Assembly (NCBI GenBank): GCA_038501195.1
Contig: JBBPUQ010000003.1
Span: 4,618,501 to 4,682,500 of the forward strand
Reading direction: 5' to 3'
Length of the DNA: 64,000 bases
From: Nemania diffusa
Taxonomy: Eukaryota > Ascomycota > Sordariomycetes > Xylariales > Xylariaceae
Made by a program: the position numbers and the translations under genes. Of the stretch, positions 36,101-46,015 are shown in pieces. Each line of letters opens with the position of its first letter. The stretch's first letter is position 1. Below the pieces are notes generated by a model that had not been told where the DNA came from, made no database searches, and saw only the letters and a list, made by a program, of their open reading frames with translations.

Positions 36101-36775
36101 GTCTTGTCGGCCTGCACCCACAGCACGGCGATGTCGACAAGCTAGTTACATTAGTCGGGCCTCGACTGGCAGCGTGCTTGGCCGGCGAACAAGACGGCCT
36201 GCAGGTAGTATTTGGTGACAGGAAGACCAAAAAGACGCTCGAAGCTATGTACGAGTTCTGGTCCCTTCTCCCAACCCCATCGCTCCTACTCGGCGACTTC
36301 TTGCTGAGGGCCTTCACCAATGCCACCGGCGGGGGAAGTTCCGCATTCTCGAGGTGGACACCGGAACTGAGGGTACGACTCGATACATCACTAGCCACCT
36401 CAGAAACCACGGCGTCCCCTTCGAGTACGTCTTCAGCGACACATCGTTCTCTCTTGTTGCAGCAGCAAAGAAGCAGTTCAAGGACATTAACGGTATGTTC
36501 TTTGAAGTCCTGGATATCGAGAAGCCGGTCACGACCGATCACGAGGGGGCTTCCACTGCATAATCGCGACCAACTGTATCCACGCGACGAGAAATCTGGA
36601 GGTCTCTCTTTCTCATCTGCGCAGGATGCTCCGTGAGGACGGGGCGTTGACGTTGATCGAGATCACGAAGAATATGTTCTGGTGTCTAGCTAACTGCCCT
36701 GTAGCCTTGATGATTCACGGGGGCAGTCTCATCATCTTCTCGAGAAAGGACATCTGACCCGTCTAGACACGACAT
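33181..36775 (+). pseudogene. Decayed non-reducing polyketide synthase (KS-AT-PT-ACP-CMeT remnants)
   Basis: Domain pieces appear in the order of an NR-PKS but in shifting frames. KS start ([14 protein letters not shown], 33323) is followed directly by [23 protein letters not shown], so the segment with the active-site Cys is deleted. YVETHG (33662) then continues one base out of frame ([20 protein letters not shown]). The KS C-terminal part is at 33800-34020 (IPKQASH, SYGAAGSSSAVMM), and AT remnants at 34420-34900 (YNGPSS, FHSKFTEPIL) lack the GHS nucleophile region. A PT end is near 35000-35230 (IEHIEIGGGF), an ACP near 35400-35590 (IDSLIAAEALN, reached only after a shift), and a C-methyltransferase piece at 36060-36720 ([31 protein letters not shown]). 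No thioesterase or reductase follows. There are many frameshifts, stops and deletions, and the sequence is not AT-biased, so RIP is not the obvious cause. Confidence 0.85.
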
Positions 36776-37469
36776 CTGCTCGAGAAGGGTTTCTTACCAG
36801 TTCTACCCGAGCCCAGTATTTTTTATTGTAAAGATTACATGAGTACTGGTTTACTTGCACTCTTTCACTTAACACTCCTATACTATTTCACATACAAGAT
36901 AAGAATGGGTAAGATGGTAGGCCCTATGGGAACGAGACTATCATCGAAGAAAGTATCCATATCTTTCTTTCTAGCAGGTAGTAGCGATTGGCAAGATACC
37001 CTTCTAATAGAGTTCAAATATGATCGTCACATGAGGTACAGCTTCGCATTCTGATCTAGGGTGAGTTCATGAAGCGGGTGGTTGTTAGAACATCCATCAA
37101 CCAAAAACTGCTCTCTTTAATAGATAACTGCGCTACTCAGTTTGGAATCGCTGTGTCAGCAGTTATCAAGACGGATTTTGAATTGTTTCTAATTCTTAAC
37201 CGAATGTAAAGCAAAGTTTCTATAAGACATCGCTCCAAGGCTACATGCAAAGTCTCCTAGTATACAAAGTCCATTTCAACTCCAGATGCAAAACTCCAAA
37301 GGCTTTGGAACGCCGTGTCCCAATGCTCCAGTTGCTGAATTGCGATACAATGTGAAGTGAAAATGTCGCCCCATATCAATGTAAACAAAACATTGAAGAA
37401 AGTGTGGCGATCGGCTAAGGCATTTACTCACGACGTGAGCGGTTTAGTGCCAGCCCCCATGAAAGGACG
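36776..37469. other. Spacer between the PKS relic and the SET9 3' end
   Basis: AT-rich and gene-free. The frame at 36839-37054 is hydrophobic but short and unsupported; it may be further PKS-flank debris. Confidence 0.45.
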
Positions 37470-39687
37470 TCAGCATGTGACAGCTTTCGAACTCAGCGTT
37501 CTTCGCCGGCTTGTACGGCGCGCACGAGAAGAGTCCTCGGCCCCAGATGCACATATGTCATTCGCATCGGGCTGTGCTATAGGATATTTCCTAGGTCTAC
37601 CCGGGCCTCGTTTGCCGATGGTTGCTTCACTGGAACGAGCGACCGAGGTAGGGTTTGAGATAGCAACTGGCACTTTTCGACCTCGAACCCTAGCCTCTTC
37701 TTCCGTGTCTAAAAACCTATGAATAGTTCGATGATCAAGGACGCGTTCCTCTTTGTCGTTTAGGCCCTCTTTCTCGGTCTTTGGCCAAGTATAACCGTAA
37801 AGCTTTGAGTGTCGTTCACAACGAAAGCAGGAGCTCCGTGTGTAGTAGGCGTCCCGTTGAACGAATGCATCCCCGCAAACAGTACAGTGGATCCAAGCTG
37901 TATTGGGTTCAGAGAGGAGAACTGGGGTGAGGGTGTAGTCGCCAGGTACTCGCTTCTTGATAGCCTGGGCGGGCTCATCTATACATTCGGCCTCCTTGGG
38001 TTCCTCGGCCTTTTTTGATCTACCCCTCCCACGCGGTCGACCCCGACTGAACACCTCATCTGGCAGTTCAAGAATGCCTTCTGGTGCGGTTATCGAGATA
38101 GGTGGTATTTCCTGGGAAACAGTAGTGACTGGAGCTGGCAGAGCAATAAGATCAACACATGGAATCTCATTGACCAGATCATTTATCTTTAGAGAGGCCG
38201 CATTATCAAGATTAGTAGCACTCGCGATAGGGATGTCGTTGAGAAGTACTTGTGAATTTATGTTTGAGATAAGAGACACAGATGGCGTGCGGGAGAAATC
38301 CGTAATCGAGGACAAATCGGAATCTTCCTCCTTCAATGCTAAGATTCGAGATCGGACGGGTGTCAGCGCTGGGGATTTGAAGACGGGATCCTGAGTTTCC
38401 TCTTCAGGTGTTGTTGCGTCAGTCATTACCATCGCATCAGTACTCGCGGAGTCAGATGTTGAGCTTTCACTAGAGGTGGTGTCATCGCTGCTTCCTCTGT
38501 CTAATCCACTTGGGGTAGGAACAGGCTCTACGTCATATTGAAGCGTCTTAACCCGCTTCGCCGGTGTGATAGGAGGTGACTGCAGAGCGTCATATTCTCT
38601 TTTACGTTTTTCTCGAAGGATATTGTGGGGAGCGGAAGAACCATAAGGTGATTCCCGCTCTGAGCTGCCATTCTTGGGTTTGGGTTTCGTCTTTCGAATC
38701 CGTGGACGGATATCTGGTGTGACTGAAGGTGTGCGAGAGCCCGATGCACAGCTATCGTCTCTTCTTCGGCGGCGTAAGGAATACCCTTCGGGATTGGAAT
38801 CCTCGATGCTCTTCTTCAGGACAACGCCTCCTCCACCTTGTGCCCAACCATTTGTCACATTCTCCTCGCAAGTCTTGCATAAACACTCGCAATTGTCCTC
38901 TCCGAAGTAGTTATCTGCGTAGGAAACAGTGATTTCGTCACCAATATCGATGTTTTGTGTTGCGACGATCTCAATACCGGCTTGGCCGGTTATCATTAGG
39001 CGAGCATTAGCGTTGCAATCATGGTTTGCGAATCGAGCAGGGCCCATAAAGAGGGCGGCGCATTTGTTCCTCGAGCTGATGACAATACTGAAGTCTTTTT
39101 TCCTCTTCGCGAGCTCTTTGTCCTCTTTCGCGGTGATCGTAACCTGGATCCCGGAGAGGTACTTGATGGACTGCCCCTTTTTGATATACTTTCGCGCGGT
39201 TATTGCTGCCTCGTGGCTATATATGGTATATCGATTGGTTGAGGATACCTCAAACGGGCAATCAGGCAGAAATATGCGCATGTATCGACGAAGATGGCCG
39301 CGAAAGTCATCTTGCTCCTTGGATGTCTTGAGGCTACTATAAAATCGCCGAAGACCCACTGTCGCAAGAAGCTTGGATTCGGCAGCGTCGAGGTCGGGAT
39401 CAACAATGATATGCGATTGGACGATCTTGGCAACCTCTTCTTCTGTGACGCCTCTAGAGGCGTGATAGGAGGGGCGATTCTTCGGAATTGTTGTCCAGTA
39501 GTATGTCTGCAGCATGCCGAAGTCAGTTGTTGCTTGTTTGGCGTGTTATTAGGCGGAAGAGCCCGATATGCCTGTCTCAACTTACATGGTCAACAAGGAC
39601 ATCAGTCAGAATATCATCGTAAGATGATAATTGTGCTAATGTAATTGTCTGCCTCTTCGCGGCAGAGGTCGGTGGAGGTGAAGGCAT
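37470..39687 (-). CDS. SET9: Histone H4 lysine-20 methyltransferase Set9
   Basis: Two exons read leftwards, 39586-39687 and 37470-39506, encode 712 residues. The 79-nt intron (GTAAGT...CTGCAG) joins YDDILTDVLVDH to TYYWTTIPKNR. The SET domain occupies roughly residues 120-250: RKYIKKGQSIKYLSGIQV, RFANHDCNANARL (substrate/SAM pocket), DIGDEITVSYADNYFG, and a post-SET-like ECLCKTC cysteine cluster. The long C-terminus is Ser/Pro/acidic and poorly conserved, with an AT-hook-like GRPRGRGRSKK and KRGPGRPRKY. The arrangement fits fungal Set9 (Suv4-20/KMT5 class), which methylates H4K20 in chromatin. It is divergent from MRPL38. Confidence 0.9.
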
Positions 39688-41014
39688 TGTCGCAACCAGC
39701 AATCCCAATTACTGTCCAAAAAGGGCAATAGGGATAGAGTTCAGCCAAAAGAGTTGAGGAACAAGGGGCGTGACGCAGTTTTATGCATACACAAGGAACC
39801 CAAATCCTCGTCAGCTGCGGACAAAAAGGAGCGGCCGAGGAAAATTATTGTCAGCAGGGCTCCCCAGACCCCAACGATTGATGGTTGCTGGCTGTTGCCG
39901 GTGCGCCTGTGGTGATATCGTAATGGTCTGCTGCAAGATATTCTGTATATGCGCAAATCACTACTGTTCAGACTGTGTATGTGAAATGTCTGATACAGTT
40001 ATATCTTGAGCATTGCCTGTCGCACAGGAACAGCTGGGATTGAGAGGTGTTCAACAGCTATCAAAAGGACGTCATGCCAGGATTAAGTGGATGTGACCGA
40101 GTAATGCAAGCGAGATTAAGAGGAGAATCAGCTGAACAGCAGAACCAAGTTGTGATGGTAGCTTCCTCTAAGAGACCGAAAGGATCGTAGTAAACACCGG
40201 ACAAGATTGGAGGTTCATTATTACTTGCTAGTTAATGAGCGAGATAAAGGAAAAGAAAAGAAAAAGGGAGAGAGGGAGAGAGAGGCCTCGTGTGCAAAGA
40301 ACAGATGAGCCAACTCGAGAGACCCGGCAGGATGGCAGATTAGCGGGCTTGTTGAGTTGCGGCGGCAGCCAAAGCAACGCAAGAAAAGCGGGTAAAATTG
40401 GGTGGCAGGTCAACCAAGTTTCCATTAATAAAACAGGGGGTTCCATGGCATGCGCACCGCTATCGATGCGATGGCTAGATAGTGCAAGCATTAGTTTATG
40501 AAAGCTGCTAGCTGCTACCCCCTACATAGTAGGTACCTAAGATACGTACCTGGTACGTAATATATGAAGTACATTGTAGTAGAGGTATCGCTACTTATTG
40601 ACCAAGTGTCTCATCCAGCCATAAGAGTATTCAGAAGATACTCAGATTTGATTTAGTATATAGTACAAATCCAAATGAGATCGAATCAAGTCCTTTGATT
40701 TTCCGTGGTTGTTATGTAGACAAAAACTTTAACTTTCCAGTTTTAATCAATATGATAGGTGCGCATATTTTCAATAATACCGAGAAACCCAACTTTGCGG
40801 GGTACCTGTGTACATGTAGGTACCTAAGTACATCAAACAGTATTGAAAGGCTGTGGCTGTGCTGAATTGTTATTCTGGGAATGAATGTCAACCAATCAGA
40901 TTTGGCCGCGCCGAATTTTCGAGTAGAGCCGCACTCAACACCCCATAAAGATCACCACCACCCTAAGGAGCCCATCAGATCAACGACCTGCATCAGGGGG
41001 GAGAACGGGCCAAG
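39688..41014. promoter_or_regulatory. Divergent region between SET9 and MRPL38
   Basis: No gene. It contains a purine tract (AAAAGAAAAGAAAAAGGGAG and GA repeats, about 40245-40284) and two exact TAGGTACCTA palindromes at 40530-40539 and 40817-40826. Promoters of both flanking genes lie here. Confidence 0.5.
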
Positions 41015-41663
41015 ATGATTCAATTAAAGGTGAGATGCTGCATCTGCCATCAAGACAAACTTTATTAGACTCTAGCCCCGTGGCTGACTTACTCCAATGC
41101 TAGACGATGCTAAATTGCATCGACAACTCGGGTGCAGCCGTTGTTGAATGCGCTCTAATTGTCGGCCAAAAGCGACACGCAACGATAGGTACGACATAAC
41201 GCAGCTATCAATTTCCCCGGGGCTCAAGTTCCCCCATCTTGCCGGACCTTATGCACCATGCCAGCCCAACCACGAGCCGTAATCTCCCGATTAAACCCTC
41301 AGCGAACCCCCGATCTCTCAAGAACGCTCCATATTATAGTTTGACTGACAAGCTCTCCCTTCTCCAGGCGACCGATTTGTAGCCATTGTCCAGAAACAGA
41401 GAGGCGCCAGTGATGCTGGTATGGGCGCAGCATCAGCCGCGAACAAGGTGAAGCGAGGCGACATCCGACATGCGATCGTAGTACGGACCAAGAAGAAGGT
41501 GCAGCGCCCGGACGGCAGCGTCGTGCGATTCGACGACAACGCTTGCGTCCTTGTCAGCAAGTCAGGGGATCCCATCGGCACCCGCGTCAACGGTGTTGTT
41601 GGTGCTGAGCTGCGGAGGCGGAAGTGGAGCAAGATCTTGAGTATGGCACCTACCCACGCTTAG
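41015..41663 (+). CDS. MRPL38: Mitochondrial large-subunit ribosomal protein uL14m
   Basis: Three exons, 41015-41029, 41104-41188 and 41368-41663, encode 131 residues. The first exon codes only MIQLK. The second has [26 protein letters not shown] and the third IVQKQRG ... [37 protein letters not shown]. This is the uL14 (bacterial L14) signature: the S-G-A core, the RxDG loop and FDDNA. Fungal uL14 with this short start is the mitochondrial ribosome protein Mrpl38, located at the subunit interface of the 54S subunit. The tiny first exon and the 179-nt second intron are typical reasons for misannotation. It converges on RPB9. Confidence 0.9.
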
Positions 41664-42341
41664 ACGGTCTCTGCGCTATCGACCTCTGACGAGGGGTGAT
41701 GATTATCATGTTTATAAGAGAGGAATGTTTGACGGAAAGGGGTACAGCTCCAACGGCTTTGTTGAAGCCAACGAAAGTAATGCAGCTACCGAGCTAGAGA
41801 GAGAACAAGTAGTTCAAAGCCTTAAAGCTGACTACCTACAGCTGGCTTGTGGTTGCGGTTCCTTCACTGCAGTGCCATGGACTGCGAACCAAGTGAGAGG
41901 ACATGTAGATTTCGCATCATTGTACTATACATGGAAGCGCATTTGCTAGGCGTTGATAAGGTGTGTGGATGTGTCAATCACAGCCCTCACGATCTAGAAA
42001 TCATTATACAGCACAACAATTAAGCTACACACCTGAGCCATCCTAGACCAGGTTTGTTTTACATGTGATAAACTTGGGTAAAAGTAAATAAAAAATGGAT
42101 TAAGAGGTGGTACAACATACTAGAATGCTCTTGTAGTAGAATTAGAATATCACCTAGCGATCTCGATACCTGGTTCATATTTCTTGCGGAGACAAACGGC
42201 AACAGCGCAGAGCATTGGTAAAAGTTTTAAAAATTGACATTAACTCCATTCTCATGCAACAAACCAGACTAAATCAATGGTATCACAAGTCGCTACTTCT
42301 AGTGAGCGCAGCCCTTCCCACACAATCCCCTCATGCCCAAA
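41664..42341. other. Spacer between the convergent MRPL38 and RPB9 ends
   Basis: 3' UTR sequence. The 74-codon frame at 41725-41949 follows MRPL38 closely and has no family resemblance. Confidence 0.5.
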
Positions 42342-43534
42342 TTACTGGAAAATATGTCCACATTCGCAGCACACGTAGAATAGTTTCTTGAGAGGTTGTT
42401 AGCGGTATGTCCTTGTTTTGGAGTATCGATGTTGGCAATACTGACCATGCCAGTCTCGGCGCTTCGTTGCTGAGATTGGAAGAAAACGGCTTCGTCGTGC
42501 TGACATGCTGGGCACGTCTGGTTCGATCGTGGGAGCTATATAGGCGAGACCGAAACGTCAGCAACAGAATTCACCACAAGAGTACACGAAATATGCATGC
42601 TCAAGCTAGGTGCTCTGCTGTACTGTGCTGATATGCCAATATTGTGTTGATCAAAGGATCGAGTTCAGTCATGTTTCTCCACTCGCCGAATGCATAGACG
42701 ACGATGTTTTGAAGGGGCCGTATGACAAATCAAAGCGAGCCAGCCACAAGCATGGAAAGATTATCGGGGCCCAGACGTAAATACGCGTAACATATGGGAG
42801 GAAACATATTGTGTAAAGGGATAGCGAGATATGAGTCGCAGGAATGATCAGTTGGCGGTATTGTATACGTCGTAAATTGAAGGTTCCACACCGAGGGCTT
42901 CCGGAGGATCTGCCTCAGGATCGAGCGCCATTTCGATTGGAAGGTAATGGGTGATGGTCTCCTCAGACAAGCAAGGCATGTTCAACCCGTTATAGGATGA
43001 AAAACGATCGACGCATCTATCTCGAGCTTCCTCGTCTATCGCAGTCCAGTAGTTTGATAGCTGTATGAGGCGGACACACCGGTCGGCAGCAAAATCTGGG
43101 TTCCGCCGTACATAATCATTGTACTCATCGACCGATGCAGGATCCTTACACCTATCACAGTGGAGAAGGGTAATGCCACACCTGAGACACAGGGCCATGG
43201 TGGAATCGCCAGCGGTAGTAGCAGAAGCAGGGGCAACATGGTGAACATCAGAAGAGGGAGAGGAAACAGGGCTACAAACCGTGGGATCTGATCCAACATC
43301 CTGGGTGACACCAGCGGTCTCGCCGGCAGCACTATTGAGAACGTGCCGGAACACGCAGCTTGAGGTGGCCTCCTCAGTGTACTGGCATGTACGACATGTG
43401 AACATGAGCTTGTGAGAGTCCTCGTCTTCTTTGGGGTACAGCATATTCGAACACTCCGAGCAGAAACGAAACGTGATCTGCTCAAGGTTGTTCTTAGGAG
43501 CTTCGTTGGAGGTTGTTGACTGTGGGGTTGCCAT
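42342..43534 (-). CDS. RPB9: RNA polymerase II subunit Rpb9
   Basis: Three exons read leftwards, 43280-43534, 42446-42535 and 42342-42386, encode 129 residues. Exon 1 has the N-terminal zinc ribbon (FRFCSECSNMLYPKED ... CRTCQYTEEA) and GETAGVTQDVGSDPT. Exons 2 and 3 have the C-terminal TFIIS-like ribbon (LPRSNQTCPACQHDEAVFFQ, then KLFYVCCECGHIF). Both Cys4 sites are complete. Joining 43280 to 42535 restores the conserved DPT-LPRSN junction in phase. The intron between them is 744 nt, exceptional here, and its donor is a weak GTTTGT. The intron sequence stays open in frame with exon 1 as far as 42848. Rpb9 affects start-site choice, elongation fidelity and repair. Confidence 0.88.
42848..43198 (-). 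CDS. Possible nested ORF inside RPB9 intron 1 (or alternative RPB9 3' end)
   Basis: A 116-codon frame starts at an ATG at 43198 and lies wholly inside the large RPB9 intron, same strand and same frame as exon 1. It encodes CLRCGITLLHCDRCKD near the start, a CxxC-x7-CxxC zinc-binding-like cluster, then an amphipathic, well-mixed sequence (FAADRCVRLIQLSNYW, MALDPEADPPEALGVEPSIY). It does not look like translated non-coding DNA. It could be a nested gene, an alternative terminal exon adding about 145 residues to the Rpb9 N-half, or chance. I do not recognise the family. Confidence 0.35.
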   Translation of the reverse strand: MALCLRCGITLLHCDRCKDPASVDEYNDYVRRNPDFAADRCVRLIQLSNYWTAIDEEARDRCVDRFSSYNGLNMPCLSEETITHYLPIEMALDPEADPPEALGVEPSIYDVYNTAN

Positions 43535-44536
43535 GGTTGATGGAAGACAGTAATGAACCGCGCGCGTCTTGCGATTATGTGTGAAGCCGTTTGCACTCGT
43601 ACGACTGGGTGGACGTGGTTCTGGGGTGCCCACCTGCCTACCTTCTTCTGGATCGTAAAGATTGAGAAGCGAGTTTATAAAATGTGGTTATGCTGTAAAT
43701 TGCGATAATGGTGATGGGGAGATTGATGGATGAGATATGCAGCCCGAGGCTTAAGACAATTGAATGTACAGAGTAGATAAAGGTTGTTCGTTAGGTGAGA
43801 TGATGGCGACCGAATACGGCTAGGTAACTAGGACCTTCTAGCATGGGTAGGACGGGCGGCTTCTGCCTTACATAGAAATGGGGCCTTCGGTAGAAATTCG
43901 GAGAAGCGACTACGAAACAATGTAGTGTTACTTTAGTACACATGAGGGCCCACATAGTGATGTGGCACGTGCTCCCACCTATTATTCCCAACCCCACAGT
44001 TCCATTACCAGGACCCAGAACCCACCTACAATAGGTAGGTATTCTGAACTTATAGGTACCCTGGGCAGGCAGATATACCCTAAAGTAGGGATTCCTACAG
44101 AGTACCCACCACCATTGCAGGCACCGTTGCCCCGCATCAACCAGCGGCAACCAAGGTCAACTAGTCCGTCACCCACCTCGTGATCTCCATGTTTGCTTAG
44201 AATTACTTGCAGCTCGCCTTGCATTTCGTCATTTATTTATTAACCACCCACGAATAACCTGGCTGTCACATCTGCAACCCACCCCTTTCTCTCCCCTTTC
44301 TCGTACTTACGGTGGATTATCTATATCTGCCCGGTGTAAAAACAGTTAGCAACTGTACCTACAAGATAGTAGTGCCTTATCCGCACTATTTAAACAAGAA
44401 TCCTCTGCTCTAGAACACCAACCTTGCGACTTTTGGTGGTGCCTCTTCAACATCCTCACATAGACTTTAGTTTCAAGCCGGCTGTTATATACCATTCATT
44501 ACCTTGAATTCTAAGATTATATCATTGCCCTCGCGG
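43535..44536. promoter_or_regulatory. Divergent region between RPB9 and the Pin1-type isomerase
   Basis: Gene-free. Motif copies (AATAGGTAGGTATT, TATAGGTACCC) lie at about 44031-44061. Pyrimidine-rich leader sequence precedes the isomerase start. Confidence 0.5.
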
Positions 44537-45202
44537 ATGATTAAGATGGTAAGCTATCACCAACTGATATCCTTGATGTAGCCTGCTCTGCCATGCCCTT
44601 TAGTTTCCTGCTACAGCATCAACTTGTCTCCCCTTTTTTTTGGCGGATAACAGACTAGGCACTCACAATTAGCTTAGAGCGAGAGCGGTCTACCACAAGG
44701 GTGGGAAGTGCGCCACAGCAACTCCAAAAACCTCCCATACTACTTCAATACCGTCGAGAGAGTATCGCGATGGGAGCCCCCGCAAGGTACCGACACTGAG
44801 AAGCTCAAGAAGTACATGGCCGTCCACCATTCAGGCTCGCAAGGTCCCGGCACGGCACGGCCTGAAGGCAAGATCCGCGCCGCCCATTTACTCGTCAAGC
44901 ACCGAGACAGTCGACGACCAGCAAGCTGGCGCGAGGCTCAGATTACGCGGACCAAGGAAGAGGCTATGGCCATTATCGAGGGCTACGAGCAGAAAATCAA
45001 GTCTGGCTCTACGACGCTAGGAGAACTGGCCATGTCTGAGAGCGACTGCAGCTCCGCGCGTAAAAGGGGGGACCTAGGCTACTTTGGCAAGGGTGACATG
45101 CAACAAGAGTTCGAAGAGGCCGCCTTTGGGCTCCAGCCAGGGCAGATGAGCAGCGTAGTTGAGACTGCTAGTGGACTACATTTGATCGAACGCCTTGAAT
45201 GA
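44537..45202 (+). CDS. ESS1: Peptidyl-prolyl isomerase, Pin1/Ess1 parvulin
   Basis: Two exons, 44537-44548 (MIKM) and 44678-45202, encode 178 residues; the intron is 129 nt. The WW domain (GLPQGWEVRHSNSKNLPYYFNTVERVSRWEPP) is followed by the parvulin catalytic domain. That domain has IRAAHLLVKHRDSRRPASW with the phosphate-binding Arg pair, the SDCSSARKRGDLGYFGKGDMQQEFEEAAF core containing the catalytic Cys-equivalent, and the ETASGLHLIERLE end. Ess1/Pin1 isomerises phospho-Ser/Thr-Pro bonds, notably in the Pol II C-terminal domain, so it is a functional partner of the neighbouring RPB9 product. The small first exon is inferred from the splice signals; either of its ATGs could start translation. 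Confidence 0.9.
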
Positions 45203-46015
45203 GACTAACATTCAGTCACTTCATAACCCAGAGGGGTAGAGGCCACACAAAAAAAGAAAGAAAATAAAATGGGCACGGCTATTAAGCACGACTAGACGAG
45301 AGCCTGGCATGCTTGCTTGTCTTAGGATATATGGGGGAAGTTTTCCCTCGGCTAATTGTAGGATTTCATTCTCAAAAAGATATATAGAAGAGGGCTTTTC
45401 GACCGAAAAAACATAGCCCAATAACTTTGTCTCGCACAGCTCAGCTATCAGTGATGTTGATTCAACCTAAGGCTCGTGATAGTTATACCGCAGGGCAGAG
45501 GTGATTAAAGGCGGCGAAGGGGTAGTGGCTATCTGTGTAACAGTTGTACCCAATAGGCGTTAACACACCTGTGCCTATTACATGATGCTGTGCAGTCTCA
45601 ATAGCTCACCATATCAGATTAACAAGACACTACGACCAATAACGCTCGCCTTTGCAACCAGATTGTTCACCGCTGTTTCTTCCCTCTTCTCATCAGGTAA
45701 CGAATATGTACATGATCGAAAATCGTGTTGAGTAAGTACAACCCTTCCCGTTCTATTTCTGTAGTTGATAAAAGATTAAGTAGTACCTCTTACCCCTTTT
45801 TTCTGTTGTGGACGTCTAAGCACAGATCTCATGATCAAGCCACACAGTATTTATCGTACAAATCATCAAGCACACGCTCCATAGGTAACCTCGTGTGCTT
45901 ATACCCGGATGCCTGTCTTTTTTTTCATGATACCATTTGCCGCTAATTTTCGTCGTGATCGTAATTGTCGTTTCGTTTCGTCTCTTTCGTTACTTAAATT
46001 GAATCTGATATACAT
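45203..46015. other. Spacer between the convergent isomerase and LrgB-like genes
   Basis: AT-rich 3' flanks. No gene recognised. Confidence 0.5.

Noticed and set aside
37357..37722. 121-codon plus-strand frame
   Set aside because: Mostly antisense of the SET9 3' end.
41725..41949. 74-codon frame after MRPL38
   Set aside because: Lies in the 3' flank with no family resemblance.
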